From Juglans regia (taxonomy: Eukaryota > Streptophyta > Magnoliopsida > Fagales > Juglandaceae): a stretch of DNA of 64,000 bases. The position numbers and the translations under genes were made by a program. The DNA lies in assembly GCF_001411555.2 (NCBI RefSeq), contig NC_049901.1:34234838-34298837 (forward strand). The letters run 5' to 3'. Of this stretch, positions 1 through 10,901 are shown one piece after another (the first letter of the stretch is position 1; each line of letters opens with the position of its first letter). A model generated the notes under the pieces. It was not told where the DNA came from. It worked only from the letters and a program-made list of their open reading frames with translations, and ran no database searches.

Positions 1-2051
1 TTTTCCTTTAATATGACTTCAAGATAAAATGTGATGGAAAGTAATAATAGGATTACTATCTTATTATTACTTATTTATTATATTTTGTATTTATTTTTTT
101 AATTTTTAATTTTACTTAATAATTAAAAAAATAAATATTAATAAAGATTAAGAATATTAAAAAAAATAAAAAAATAAAAAAAACTTGAAATGCAAAACCT
201 TCTCAACTCGTTGGAATATCTTGTGGTGGAAAAACCGTTAGCTGGAGCCAGGCTAGTCTACATTTTGTAGACAGTCTAGATTGTAGAAACAACGTTGGCA
301 GACTCGTAAAAATTTCTAAAACAAAAATATAGGCTATAATTATACTAACGTCATAATTATTTGTGTAAAATGTTGTGTATTTTTTTTTAAAAAAATAACA
401 AACTTAATATTTATATAAAAAAATTAATTTTTATAATGATAGATTTTATTAATTGTTTTAAAAATTGTGATGTTTATACAATCTATAACTATATCTAATA
501 TTATTCTTAAATATGAAAAGAAAATTACATAAAAAAATAAAGACTACAAAATTTGAAGACCCCCAAACTGGCACTTTGACCCATCATTTTTAAAATTTTC
601 TAATTATTTATTTTTAAATGTTATAACGCGTGGCGTATTTCTATTTTTATGATGATGCATCTTACAAGTCACGGTGGAGTGATTTGTAATGAAAAGGTCA
701 AAAGGTTGAAGTGGAGACTATAAAGACGAAAAATTTTATTTATAAAATTCGTAGAATTACTACTCTAATTAAAAGCTAAACTATAAAAACTATTTTAATA
801 TTTGACCCTAATTTTTAAATTATTTATTAGGGGTGTTGTCCGCCCGACATGGGTAGGCAACCATCCCTCTTGGGCGAGAGCCAGTTTTTCTCCCTGCACC
901 ATATATCTGCTACTGTTTTAAATTCCGTTCCGATGATTATTTCGGTTTAAGTTTTAAAATAGAATATTTTAGTATTGATATGTTCTAGACTTCTAGTATA
1001 CTATTTCAGGATTATAAATTATATATACATATATATATTTTTATGTAAGTGTGCATAATGTATATATGTGTATGTATATGGAAGAATTGGCAATTTATAA
1101 AATTAATGAGTATACATTGAAAACATTAAAACAAATAGAGATATTCGTGTCAAAAGTTAATATTAAAAAAATCATAAACTGGAGTTAAATAAAAAAAATT
1201 AAAAAAATAAAAGAGAAGAAAATCATTAAAAAAATGATATTTAAAAAAAAAAGAATGAGTAGACATATTTAAAGTTACAAAAAATTAAAATTAAATCAAT
1301 ACCTTTTAGATTTTAGAATTAATTAAATTTCATATAGATTTAAAATTTACAAAAGTACCATCAAAACTCAAGAAAATTACAAAACTGCCATTAAAATAGT
1401 CCAAAACAAAGAATGGTCTTGAATGCCAATTCTGACCAGAATGACTAGAATTTGATTAGCGAAAATAAGCCAAAATTTGGAACGAAATGGAGCAAAGTGA
1501 TATAATGTACCGGGTACTAACCAAAACGAACATTTTCGGCCAAAATGGCCGAAATGAAACAAAATTAAAAACTATGGTAACGTTTGCTGTATACTCTATA
1601 GTCCTGTCCGTTCGATGAGCAAAGGAGTAGGTCAGTCCACCATCTAGATCATCGCCTTAGCACCACTGTATCACAACCAACAAAACAAATATATATATAT
1701 ATATATATAACAACCACAATATCCCAACTATATACCTTTGGAGTCCACCATCGAGTAGATCTATACTTGAAGAGCCAGCTCTCCATGCACCGATCTTGTG
1801 GTATTATCACTAGTTATAAGAAAACGAGGTGGAGGAGACAAAGAAGAAGAGGATAAATAGAAGAGGACAATGATCAAAGATGATGAAGAAAGAGGTGCGG
1901 TCGAGCGGAGAAAATGAGGGAAGAGAGAAAATAGGATTTGGTCTTTATATACTACATATAATACTAGCATGCTAGTAACCCTCCTGCCCTTTTGTCCCTT
2001 TAAGTTTTCTTCAACAACCCACTTGTCTGCTTGTGAATACCAGGTAGGTAG
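1..2051. other. AT-rich intergenic DNA with hAT-like terminal scraps
   Basis: I see no coding gene here; open frames are short and do not resemble known families. The first 1.3 kb is poly(A)/poly(T)-rich. Around 836-905 a GC-rich patch beginning AGGGGTGTTGTCCGCCCG resembles the terminal region of plant hAT elements. A perfect 9-bp inverted repeat (TTTCGGCCA, loop AAA, TGGCCGAAA) sits at 1534-1554, within sequence of the kind seen in subterminal regions of DNA transposons. Both assignments rest on motif style only. Confidence 0.5.
1689..1709. repeat. (AT)n microsatellite
   Basis: About ten AT dinucleotides in an uninterrupted run. Confidence 0.85.
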
Positions 2052-4161
2052 TGTGATGCCTCCCAGATTCTACTTAGGAATTGGCAGATTCTAAAGCGTC
2101 GGGACATACAACACAAGATTACATGTCTCTATTCATGACAAATAAAGATGCAATGCACCTAGTATGCATCTAATAATATGCAATATTCGCAAGAGATAAT
2201 TTTTTTTTTCATGAGCAATATTATGCACTAGATATAACATATCCCAAATTAACATAAGGATACTTTATAAATATATAATAATTGATGTCCAAACGTTAGA
2301 GTACTTGTTCAAAATATTTGTAACATCACTAGTACTGGAGACGGAGCTCCTCATGTACATAATAAAATGAACATAATAACTACTAGGCTAGTCTAAGGAG
2401 TAGCTCACATAACTCGGCAATGATAGCCATAATCCTATCCAAAAATTAGATTAACGATGTGATGAGCTCCTCGTTATTGCGTTGCGGTCTAATTGACCTC
2501 CCCTAGGTGATTCTTTGTTGGTTCTCCAGATCCCGACACATGGTCTACTATTTGAGGGAAATGGTTGTTGGGACTACCAAGTAAGATTTGATTACAAATC
2601 TCAGTAAGTCAACAACCACATTAAATTAACAATTTACATATGCATGCATGACAGTAAAAGACATGAATGCAGACGTGAACATGAATGAGCGTGGCATGAC
2701 ATAGCAACTAGCATGACATGTGCTGACATAATTTGGAAATTGACATGAACTGAACTGACATAAATTGTAACAGACTTGAACTAAATTAAACATGATGTTG
2801 GCTGAAACTAAATGTGAACTAAACATGAACTTAAAATCTTGTTTCATAAATAAACTAGTTAATTAAACATGACATGTGCTTGACTGAAATATGTGACTAA
2901 ACATGGACGTGATGTGACTTAATTGAACTGGACTTAACATGAATTGAAACTTACAGGAATGTGACATGAAATGATCGTGAACTGAAAATACTTGACATGA
3001 ACTGATTGTGAACTTAAAATACTTGACATGAACTGAACGGACATGAACGTGAAATGCCCTAATTAACAATCATAATGATTTCACTAGTTGTTTTGTCAGA
3101 AATAGGTGAACAATCAGAATGATTATGCCCAACGTAAACTTTAATAAGATCAAGTGTAAGATAAGCTCAAAACAGTTAATCAGATAGTTATTCAGATGCA
3201 TGGTACCAATGCAAATTTATGGGTAGAGTGCAGGTCATGGACCTAAGCGTGGTCCACCATTGTATGCTAGAATACTATTAGCGGCTCCTCTTGCGGCCTC
3301 GAAATGTGTGGCCGGTGCACAACCTTGTATACAAGATTAAGTTTGTGGATCAATTTGATAAGTAAGATAAGTAAGATAAGGCAAGATAAGTCATGCATGA
3401 CATAAGCGTGCGTATGAATGATCATGGTTTTAGTTCTCAGCATGAAATACTTTATGAAAACTTTATATTAAGTATGTATATGTTATGATGAGTTTGTTAC
3501 TGAGTTATCGACTCATTTTAGTTTATTTTTATATCTTGAAACCACCTCAGGTCAGGATATTTATGAAGGTAAAGCTGCAGGACATGACTTAATCTAAGGA
3601 GGCATGATAGTGGCCTAGATCATGTACATGAATTTTAAATTATGATTTTTACGGCACGAGCTTTAAGAAATTTTAATAAATGCTTTCGCGAGTTTTTAAG
3701 TCAGGTTCAGTTGTAGCACTCTGGTGCCTGTGGAGTGTGGGCTTTAGTGTACATTGCTGTCACTTCTCCAAACTCTTCCGTGTTATCCCAAAAAGTTTCC
3801 ATGTTTGGTTGTCTCATTTGTTGTCCGTAGCTTCTCTTTGGCAAGTGATCCTTTCTTGCCTTGGGTGGTTAGTTCGTAACTCACCCGAGCTCATCAGTCC
3901 CTTCAACTCCTCATTTTTGTCCTCACAGGAGGTGACTTTTTTAGCTTGCCTACTGTGGCCAAGTTTCTCATCTCTATCTCACTCTAGGACATGCCAGCTG
4001 GATCCCCATGAGGTCCCTGCTCACCTAGATATTGGACTAGTTGCACTCGGTGTCTCCTATTGTTGGTTCTATAAGACTATTGGAGCGTTTATCGTGTTTT
4101 CCTTTCCTTCAACTCCACAAATATTCTGTCCCCTTTAGCGTTAGGTAGGGCGGCCCTCACA
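2052..4161 (+). mobile_element. Putative LTR of a large LTR retrotransposon
   Basis: The block begins TGTGATGCCTCCCAG and ends in CGGCCCTCACA, giving TG...CA termini. It is followed at 4162 by CCATGATATCA, which loosely resembles the TGGTATCAGAGC primer-binding site. Its first 130-170 bases match a second copy starting at 44994 (shared landmarks: CAATATTCGCA, CATTCATGAC, AATAAAGATGCAA). Around 3490-3550 it carries a ...TACTGAGTTATCGACTCA... region of the kind found in Tekay-type LTRs. The 152-codon open frame at 3680-4138 lies inside this block and resembles no protein I know, so I treat it as spurious. No partner LTR was found in the window, and the right boundary is a guess. Confidence 0.38.
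2640..3075. repeat. Degenerate low-complexity repeat (ACATGAACTG-like)
   Basis: Words such as TGACATGAACTGAA, ACATGAACGTGA and AACTGAACTGACAT recur many times with drift, giving a degenerate short tandem region inside the putative LTR. No coding potential is seen. Confidence 0.55.
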
Positions 4162-4933
4162 CCATGATATCATACACCGTCTTCACATATAATTATAGAT
4201 TTTTCATTTAATCCTAACACTTCCACAGCATATAACCATATCACAAACTATACAATAATCGCATCACTTCACACAACATACAACCACATCACAACTACAC
4301 CTCACTTCTTCTCAGTCTATCACGATCAACACAAATACATGATTCTAGTCAAAGTCATGATCTTTCTCTTCCCAAGCATCCAAAAAACCACAACATTCAA
4401 TTACAACATCATTTAATCAGGTAAGCATATTAATCTAAGAGATAAGAATATAGGGGTTATACCAAAATTGAGGGTCTAAGCAGTGGTGCCCGAATGAGAG
4501 GATAACATTTTGTGCTACCACATAGAGTGGTGATGTTGGGTGCAACTTGTAAACATGGAGGTTGGTTTTGAAGGTCGGCAATGGCTTGGTGGTGCGACTA
4601 TGGCTCTCGGTGGCTTCACACTTGCACAATTGAGATAGAGGACGGGTTTGGTGCATGGTAGTGTTCCCTAGGTGGCTCACAGTGGTGTTTAAAATGGAGG
4701 GTTCGGTGGCAGTGAGGTATAAGGTGTGAGGCTTCAGCTGAGTGTGGCAGTAGAAGAATAAAAAATGCCGTACATGGGCATGGGTGCACAATATTGGGCT
4801 CTCAGTTGCCTGGTCTAGGCATCTTGCGGCTGAAGAAGACTACATAGGGGCACGATTGCTTGTCCAAGAGTCTGGATCATAGAGGTGTGAGGCAGTAATG
4901 TGACTAGGTAGTAGTAGAGAGAGAAAACAAGAG

Positions 4934-4935
<2 letters not shown>
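4162..4935. other. Non-coding, possible retroelement leader
   Basis: The first 250 bases are strikingly G-poor and rich in A and C (CACATCACAACTACACC style), like the leaders behind plant LTRs. The remainder is G-rich on the plus strand. No protein similarity was recognised on either strand. Confidence 0.35.

Positions 4936-4999
<64 letters not shown>
4936..4999. repeat. (AG)n microsatellite
   Basis: About 32 AG dinucleotides in an uninterrupted run. It explains the serine/leucine-rich open frames on the opposite strand, which are spurious. Confidence 0.95.
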
Positions 5000-5002
<3 letters not shown>

Positions 5003-5277
5003 GGAGGGTATTGGTGCTGGGAGAGGACGATTGAGATAGGGGAGCTGGAGTGAGGCGGTGCAACTGGTGGTGGAATGGCGTGGGTGGCAGCTTAGATATG
5101 AGAGAAAGAAAATGGGAGAGAGAGGCGCTGGGGCTGGGGTGTTCAGCGTGGACAACAGTTGTTGGCTGTGTTTATCCACTTGAAAGGTGGCCGACTTCTG
5201 GTGGCAGTTGGCTGTTGGCTGAGGATGACGTGGGGAAGAGGGAAGAGTCGAGAGAGAGAGAGATAGAGAGAGAGAAG

Positions 5278-5621
5278 CCCTACTAAGGGGAAAAACATTG
5301 GAGGCTTATGAAGGAGCAATGGTGGTGGTGATTGTTGGCAACAACGTGCTCGTGGTAGTCGGGTGGTTGCTCACGGTACCATCTAGCGACTTGGCACAAA
5401 GGAGGACAAGAGAGAAATCGGGTGAGGGAGAGGGAGGCATTGAGATAAGAGAGGTTCTGCTAAGGGGAAAAGCACTAGCGGCTTATGGAGGAGCAATGGC
5501 GGTGGTGATGGTTTGCGACAACTTGCTCGTGGAAGTCGGGTGGTTGCTCACGGTAGCATCTAGCGACTTGGCACAGAGGAGGATGAGAGAGAAATCGGGA
5601 GAGGGAGAGGGAGGAATTGAG

Positions 5622-5630
<9 letters not shown>
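5278..5630. repeat. 177-bp imperfect tandem duplication
   Basis: Two head-to-tail units (5278-5454 and 5455-5630) share most of their sequence at an offset of 177 bases. Shared landmarks are AAGGGGAAAA, GTCGGGTGGTTGCTCACGGT, CATCTAGCGACTTGGCACA and GAGAGAAATCGGG. Both units are open in the same plus-strand frame, because 177 is a multiple of three and the units are young. I see no protein family, so I read this as duplicated non-coding DNA. Confidence 0.8.

Positions 5631-5686
<56 letters not shown>
5629..5686. repeat. (GA)n microsatellite
   Basis: About 28 GA dinucleotides directly after GTGTGTGT, abutting the second 177-bp unit. Confidence 0.95.
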
Positions 5687-5688
<2 letters not shown>

Positions 5689-6724
5689 GTATGAAATTAA
5701 AGAGGAAAAAATAAGGGTAACGGAGAAAGAGCAAATCAATCCAAGCCCTACACTTGGGGCTAATTTTGATATAAGGGCTAAAATAAACATTGAGAAATAA
5801 AAGAGAAAAGAATAGAGCAAATAGAAAGGGAAGGGAAATAAACTAATTATAAAAATGCAACTTTGTTTTCTTGATCCCAAAAATAATATTTCTCATCATA
5901 AAATAAAATTATGAGTGTTAGTAAATATTTCTAAGAGAAATTAATTCGAGAAATTAATTCATCCAAATCGATAGAGTTTTAAACATAAATTCAAATGATG
6001 AATTTTAATAAATATTCCTAGAGTTAATAAAATCAATTACACAATATAGATTTACAAAACTATCTTATTTTTTGGAGTTTCCAAAAGTTAAAGATGCTAA
6101 CTTTAAAAAAAACTACGTTTGGTTCAATAACACTAAAAGAAATATATGTAAATAATTTTGAACTTCTAAAAATATCTTGAATATTTTAAATACTTGGCTT
6201 GATTTAAAAATAATCCGCTAAATTAAAAAAAAAATGAGATTTCAAGATTTAAAATATTTAGACAAAACTCATAACCAACCCGAGAAGAAAATGAGCTGTT
6301 GGTCACATAGGTACATAATATATATATTTATATATATATATATTTTATCAACACATAGAGAGGGACTTTTTTCAATTTTGAGATGTTTTCAGATACCCCT
6401 ATTGCTTGCTATCTTTTTTTTTTTTTTAGTCCTAAGCTGATTGCCATCTACCTGCCCATATATTAATAAAAATACCACTAGAAAACAGAGAAAAGGGAAA
6501 TTATTTAATAATCTTAGCTACCACTTTTACGCATAACAACAACTTACAATGTGGAAAATAGAGAAGAATATCATTTTTTATATAATTTGATTATATATAT
6601 ATTATCATCTTATAATATTATTATAAAATATATTATAAAAGATTGATATGTAATTTAAAAAATTATTATAACTAATTTATAAATATATTTATAAATAAAA
6701 TAAAATTATTATAAATACTATACA
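5687..6724. other. AT-rich spacer without recognisable features
   Basis: AT-rich DNA with short A/T runs and a small TATATA cluster near 6320-6345. No coding, RNA or transposon signature was recognised. Confidence 0.5.
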
Positions 6725-6897
6725 ATCATTTGTGAGATTTACATCTATCTCTTCTTCAATAACTTAAAATCATCTCATCTCACTTCCAATCCAAACTCAT
6801 ATCTTCAAAAATCATCTCAACTTATCTCAACTCACAAATTTCATTATTATGCACAAGCCATCTCAACTCATCTCATCTATCTCTCAATCCAAACTGG
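6725..6897. mobile_element. MITE-like fragment (CATCTCATCTCA family)
   Basis: This segment is dominated by ATCATCTCATCTCACTTCC and CATCTCAACTCATCTCA words and ends TCCAAACTGGGC. The same word set recurs at 15861-16101, 37700-37855 and 52041-52370, where terminal inverted repeats built on GGTTTGGAT or TTGTTTGGA are visible. Left end not resolved. Confidence 0.45.
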
Positions 6898-7919
6898 GCT
6901 AACTCACTAGATTTGGGCATGGAAATTCATATTATTTTTGGAGTTCAAATCATGTCTAGTCGAGTTCATGTCCTATATATATAAGCCCTAACAGTACTAA
7001 TCATTTAATTCAATGATCAGTTAGATCATCCTTCAACTCTAATAATATGTTATTTTCATGCATTACTATTGGATACGGTTAGTATTATGTCTCTGGTTTA
7101 TGACAAAAGTTGTACGTCACTTCTAAATATCAAAGGACTTCATGTTTCGATCGTATCAAAACCACTTCAAATCGTAAACAAATAAACTCTAATTTATTCC
7201 ATAAAACAGTTTCTTCAATATGAACATCGGTCCAAAACAGCCTAATGATACACAAACGCAAAACTCAATAAAAATATCCATTTTTATAAGCACATAAATC
7301 ACCACTCACAAATGATAACATAATTACCAAAATCACATAAATCAGCGCAATAGAAACAGAATTAAAAGATAAGAAACTAAGCACCATGGACATCAGCGAA
7401 AAAATACAAACGGCATAGCCAGTAAACTAAAAAATTCAAACCAAAAATCAAATTTCTAAAGAGCAAAACCACGTACAACTCACAACTCAGCAGAACTAGT
7501 AACCATAACAATTTCAATTCACCTGCATAAATATGGAGTTAGTACTCAATCAATTTTAGATTTTTTTTTTTTTTGGATTACCAACTGATCATTCTGCAAA
7601 CCAGGTGATACTAGAGAAAAACCCTAAAAATTTTGAAACTATTTGTAATTCAATTTTCAACATGCATGGCCATTATACACAGTATTGAAATTGGGAGAAA
7701 AATTCTAAAAATTTTCAAACCTTAAAAATCGAAATTCCACAATAAAGCAACAAAATTAGGCATCCCCTATACAACAAAATCACAAGTATCATTTAATTAG
7801 ATTTACAGTGAAGCCATGGCAACAAAATTCTCAAAATTTAGGAACCCTAAATCTCAATTACATCACAAATTAAACACCAAATACCAATTGTGAATCACAC
7901 AAATGGAGGTTGCAATATA
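6898..7919. other. Non-coding, possible intron/body of a hAT relic
   Basis: AT-rich sequence with no coding signal. It lies immediately downstream, on the minus strand, of a UTR-like exon ending in a splice-donor-like GGTAAGTA. It may therefore be intron sequence of the minus-strand hAT relic at 7920-8336. Confidence 0.3.
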
Positions 7920-8336
7920 CTTACCGCGTTGCGACGGCTGACGGAAAGTAGTCTACGATGGGGCTAGGCTTGCGACGACAGCACAAAGACATCAAACGGT
8001 GCAGAATGGCATACGAGAACAGAGAAATAGAGAGAGAACATAGAGGATTGTGAAAGAGAGAGGGGGAGAAGGGGGTCCTACATTTTAGAACGATGTCATT
8101 TAGTTAGGTTTTAAAAAAAATCATATGTAAAACAATGTCATTTTATATCGATTTTTTTTTTTAAAAAAGTCAGAGTTTGGAAGTCAAAGTTCATCTAGGC
8201 TTTGGACTTTGACTCCAACTCTGACATGAGTTTTCAAAGGTACTCCAATTCCAATTCTGAATCTTGACTAATTGGAATCGGAACAGGAACAGAGGTCGGC
8301 TAGAGTCGGAGCAGGCAGAGGGTTTGCATAGCCCTA
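7920..8336 (-). mobile_element. hAT-like 5' terminal/UTR relic
   Basis: Read on the minus strand this starts TTAGGGCTATGCAAACCC, passes through an imperfect run of 'gactccgattcc'-type words, then an AAACGACATCGTT-like box, a CTCTCT-rich UTR and a donor-like ACGCGGTAAGTA at about 7920. The coding-strand hAT at 9528-13037 has the same order: terminal region, ACGACATCATTTTG box, CT-rich UTR, donor AAGGTAAGT. That parallel is the main support. No transposase follows it. Confidence 0.45.
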
Positions 8337-9527
8337 ATATGTCGAAACACGATACCCCACCCCCAATTATTCATGAGGAATCCCTCTACCCATTTGAAGC
8401 TTGTGGTGACGTCTCACAGGAATGGACACAGGGAACTCTGTCTCGCTCCATGAAGGTTGAAGAATCGTACACAACACTCACACAAAGATACAAATTATCA
8501 CAGTGGTATCATGATTCAATGAAAAAAATCAAACACATTCAAACTCTCAGAAAATTGAAAATAAATATAAGATAAATGTAATGCTCTGAAAACATATTTA
8601 TTTATGTTTAGAAAATGGGGAAAGGTTACAGAAATGTGAATGCCTCTTACAAACAACATTCACCTCACATTTTTCAGTCCTATCTTAGAGGCTAACCTAC
8701 CTCACAATGGTTGACTTGTACTTAGTCATGTTGCTCCCTTCCTTGTTCCCTTGGCAGCTGTTTGGCTACCCGAGGTCGTACGTGTCTAAGATCTTGGAAG
8801 TGAGATTTTGTCCTAATGTCCAAATCCCTTATATAAGATGGGACCTTCAGACGTCTTTTTGACTCATCTTTGACTCTAGCCATTCTGAATAGAAGTCCTT
8901 TGGCCCCAACAATTGTACTGAAAGATGAGAGATAGATAGCCAATGGATCCGACTGACGTGGCGTGACTTTTCTAAAATTAAAAAAAGAGATAGAGCGAAG
9001 GATGTTAATTAAGGAAAATAGTATTCTTACCATTTATTTCTACTGCTAATTTTTATCACTGTGAGTTTTTTTATTTATTTATATTAATTTTTACTTAATT
9101 GTTTTTAATAATATTGTAATTTTTTTTAGTTTTTTAAAAAAATTTAAATATATTAAAAAAATACAGACTAAAAAAAATCTCAAAATCACTAGCGGAGTGA
9201 GCTCCCACAGTGGTGGGAGTAGCACTGCCCATTAATTAATGTACTGTATATTGCAAAAAAATACATCATGCATGTCTACACCTCATGCTTGGGTTGCTCA
9301 TTATCACGTCATAGGCAGCAACCAGCTACACGAAATCATGATGAATATATTGGGACTCGAACTCATACATATTTGAAGGCAAAATGATTTACACAAAATA
9401 TTTTTCACAATATTTTATATAATTATATTTTAAATAAGAAATATTTTACTAATCATTTTCATACTATATATTACAATTTTTTATTTTTTATTTTTTATTT
9501 TGTTCTCTTATCAAATGTGTGTGTGGT
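8337..9527. other. Non-coding spacer
   Basis: Open frames of about 100 codons occur on both strands (8264-8575 and 8722-9033) but show no family resemblance. The stretch 9030-9240 is T/A-rich and ends near CACAGTGGTGGGAG. Nothing else is supported. Confidence 0.4.
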
Positions 9528-10901
9528 AGTGGTGGGCAGTGGGTCCTTGCACTTCGCTATCCAGCCCCGTTCACCCCATCCTTGCTTGGGCGGGACAAGG
9601 GATCTGCGCTGCAAATTCGGGGGCAGGTGGCCAACCCGCATCTGGGGCGTCCAGTAGAGGTAGGGGACGGAGGAGGACCAACCCCGCCCCAGTTTTCCCC
9701 TGCCCCACATATATATATATATATATATTATATATTATTAATAATATATATAATTATATAAAAGAAAACTCTATGTCACAAAACGACATCATTTTGTCTT
9801 TGACAAAATGTCGTCATTCTGGTCTAGGGTATTAAGAGCCCCCCAGTGACTCCCCACCTCCCTCTGCTTCCCTAACCCTTCTCACTCCTCTCTCTGTCAC
9901 TCTCACACTCTCTCTCTCTCTCTCTCTCTCTTATTCTCTCCTCTGTTGCAGTCCATCCGTCTGTTGTACGCTTACGTTGTCGTAGTCTGTCTGCATCTTT
10001 GTCGCCGAAGGTAAGTCAGCTTGAGATTTGAATCCAAAGCTTTAATTTTTTTTTTTTAGTTGAGTCATGGATATTGGAAGAAGGTTTGGATTAAATGGAG
10101 GAGTTGGAGGATGTGATTGTGTCTTTGTGAAGTCTGTGCTGTGGAGATTTAATTGTACATATGTTTTGAATCTTTGATGTTGTGATTTTGTATTTCATAT
10201 TGGAGCCCTAAACTTTCAATCCTTTAAGGTTTTGGATTAGACCATAATCTTAAAGAAAAAAATATATTATATAATAAGACATGAATTAATTTAATTCCTT
10301 ATTTTGTTATCATGAAAAAATATTATTAAAATGTTGAGAAGTACATAAATATGTGAAAGAAGGAAGATAGAGAGCATGTTCTTTGAATATATAATGGCTG
10401 TTGTGAGACTTATCCAAAAACTTTGTTCATTCCATCTTCTTAGTATTTAGAAACAATTTGGACCTATTTTGACTCTTTTTTTTAAAGAAATTAATTAAAT
10501 CACCAACAATAGCAACTTATAATTATATACTATTTTTCTTAATTATCACCATGCGTATTGTTTAATTCCTTGAAATTGAGAAACTAAAGGCAAATTAAGA
10601 TGCATGTAATTGAATTTCCATTGCATTTTGAAATAGGAGAAAATATAGATGTTATTTCAAAATTCAAACATTTCCGCTATTGATTTTTATACATTGCATT
10701 TTGTGAATTTGTGGTGTTTATGTGAATCCTTGATATGGGTTTACTACTTTTATGAAATTTACTAAAATTTCATTCCAAAAATCTTTTGAACTGATCATAC
10801 ATGTGCATTGAATTGCTTTTTGTTTTATTTTTTGTTTTTATTTTTAATGTGAATCCTTGGTGTTTATGTTTTTATTTTAGATTTTTTGCTTATTTTGGGG
10901 A
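9528..10901 (+). mobile_element. 5' region of hAT transposon: terminal zone, UTR exon, intron
   Basis: A GC-rich zone (9528-9710, starting near TAGTGGTGGGCAGTGGG) resembles plant hAT terminal/subterminal sequence. It is followed by an (AT)n tract and an ACGACATCATTTTGTC box with an inverted partner (GACAAAATGTCGTCATT, 9800-9817). A CT-rich leader (9840-10010) ends in a good splice donor, AAG|GTAAGT at about 10011. A matching acceptor, TTTATTTTAG, ends at about 10880, just upstream of the transposase ATG at 10902. This is the usual hAT layout with an intron in the 5' UTR. The exact outer terminus and target duplication were not identified. Confidence 0.5.
9907..9933. repeat. (CT)n microsatellite in hAT leader
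   Basis: Short CT run in the leader upstream of the hAT transposase. Confidence 0.8.

Noticed and set aside
3680..4138. 152-codon open frame on the plus strand
   Set aside because: Ser/Leu-rich product without family resemblance, lying inside a putative LTR.
4815..5880. Several 80-110-codon frames on both strands
   Set aside because: They are produced by (GA)n/(CT)n tracts and the 177-bp duplication; the proteins are SLSLSLS-type low complexity.
8500..8520. TGGTATCATGATTC, resembling a retroelement primer-binding site
   Set aside because: Only eight bases fit TGGTATCAGAGC, and there is no LTR end next to it.
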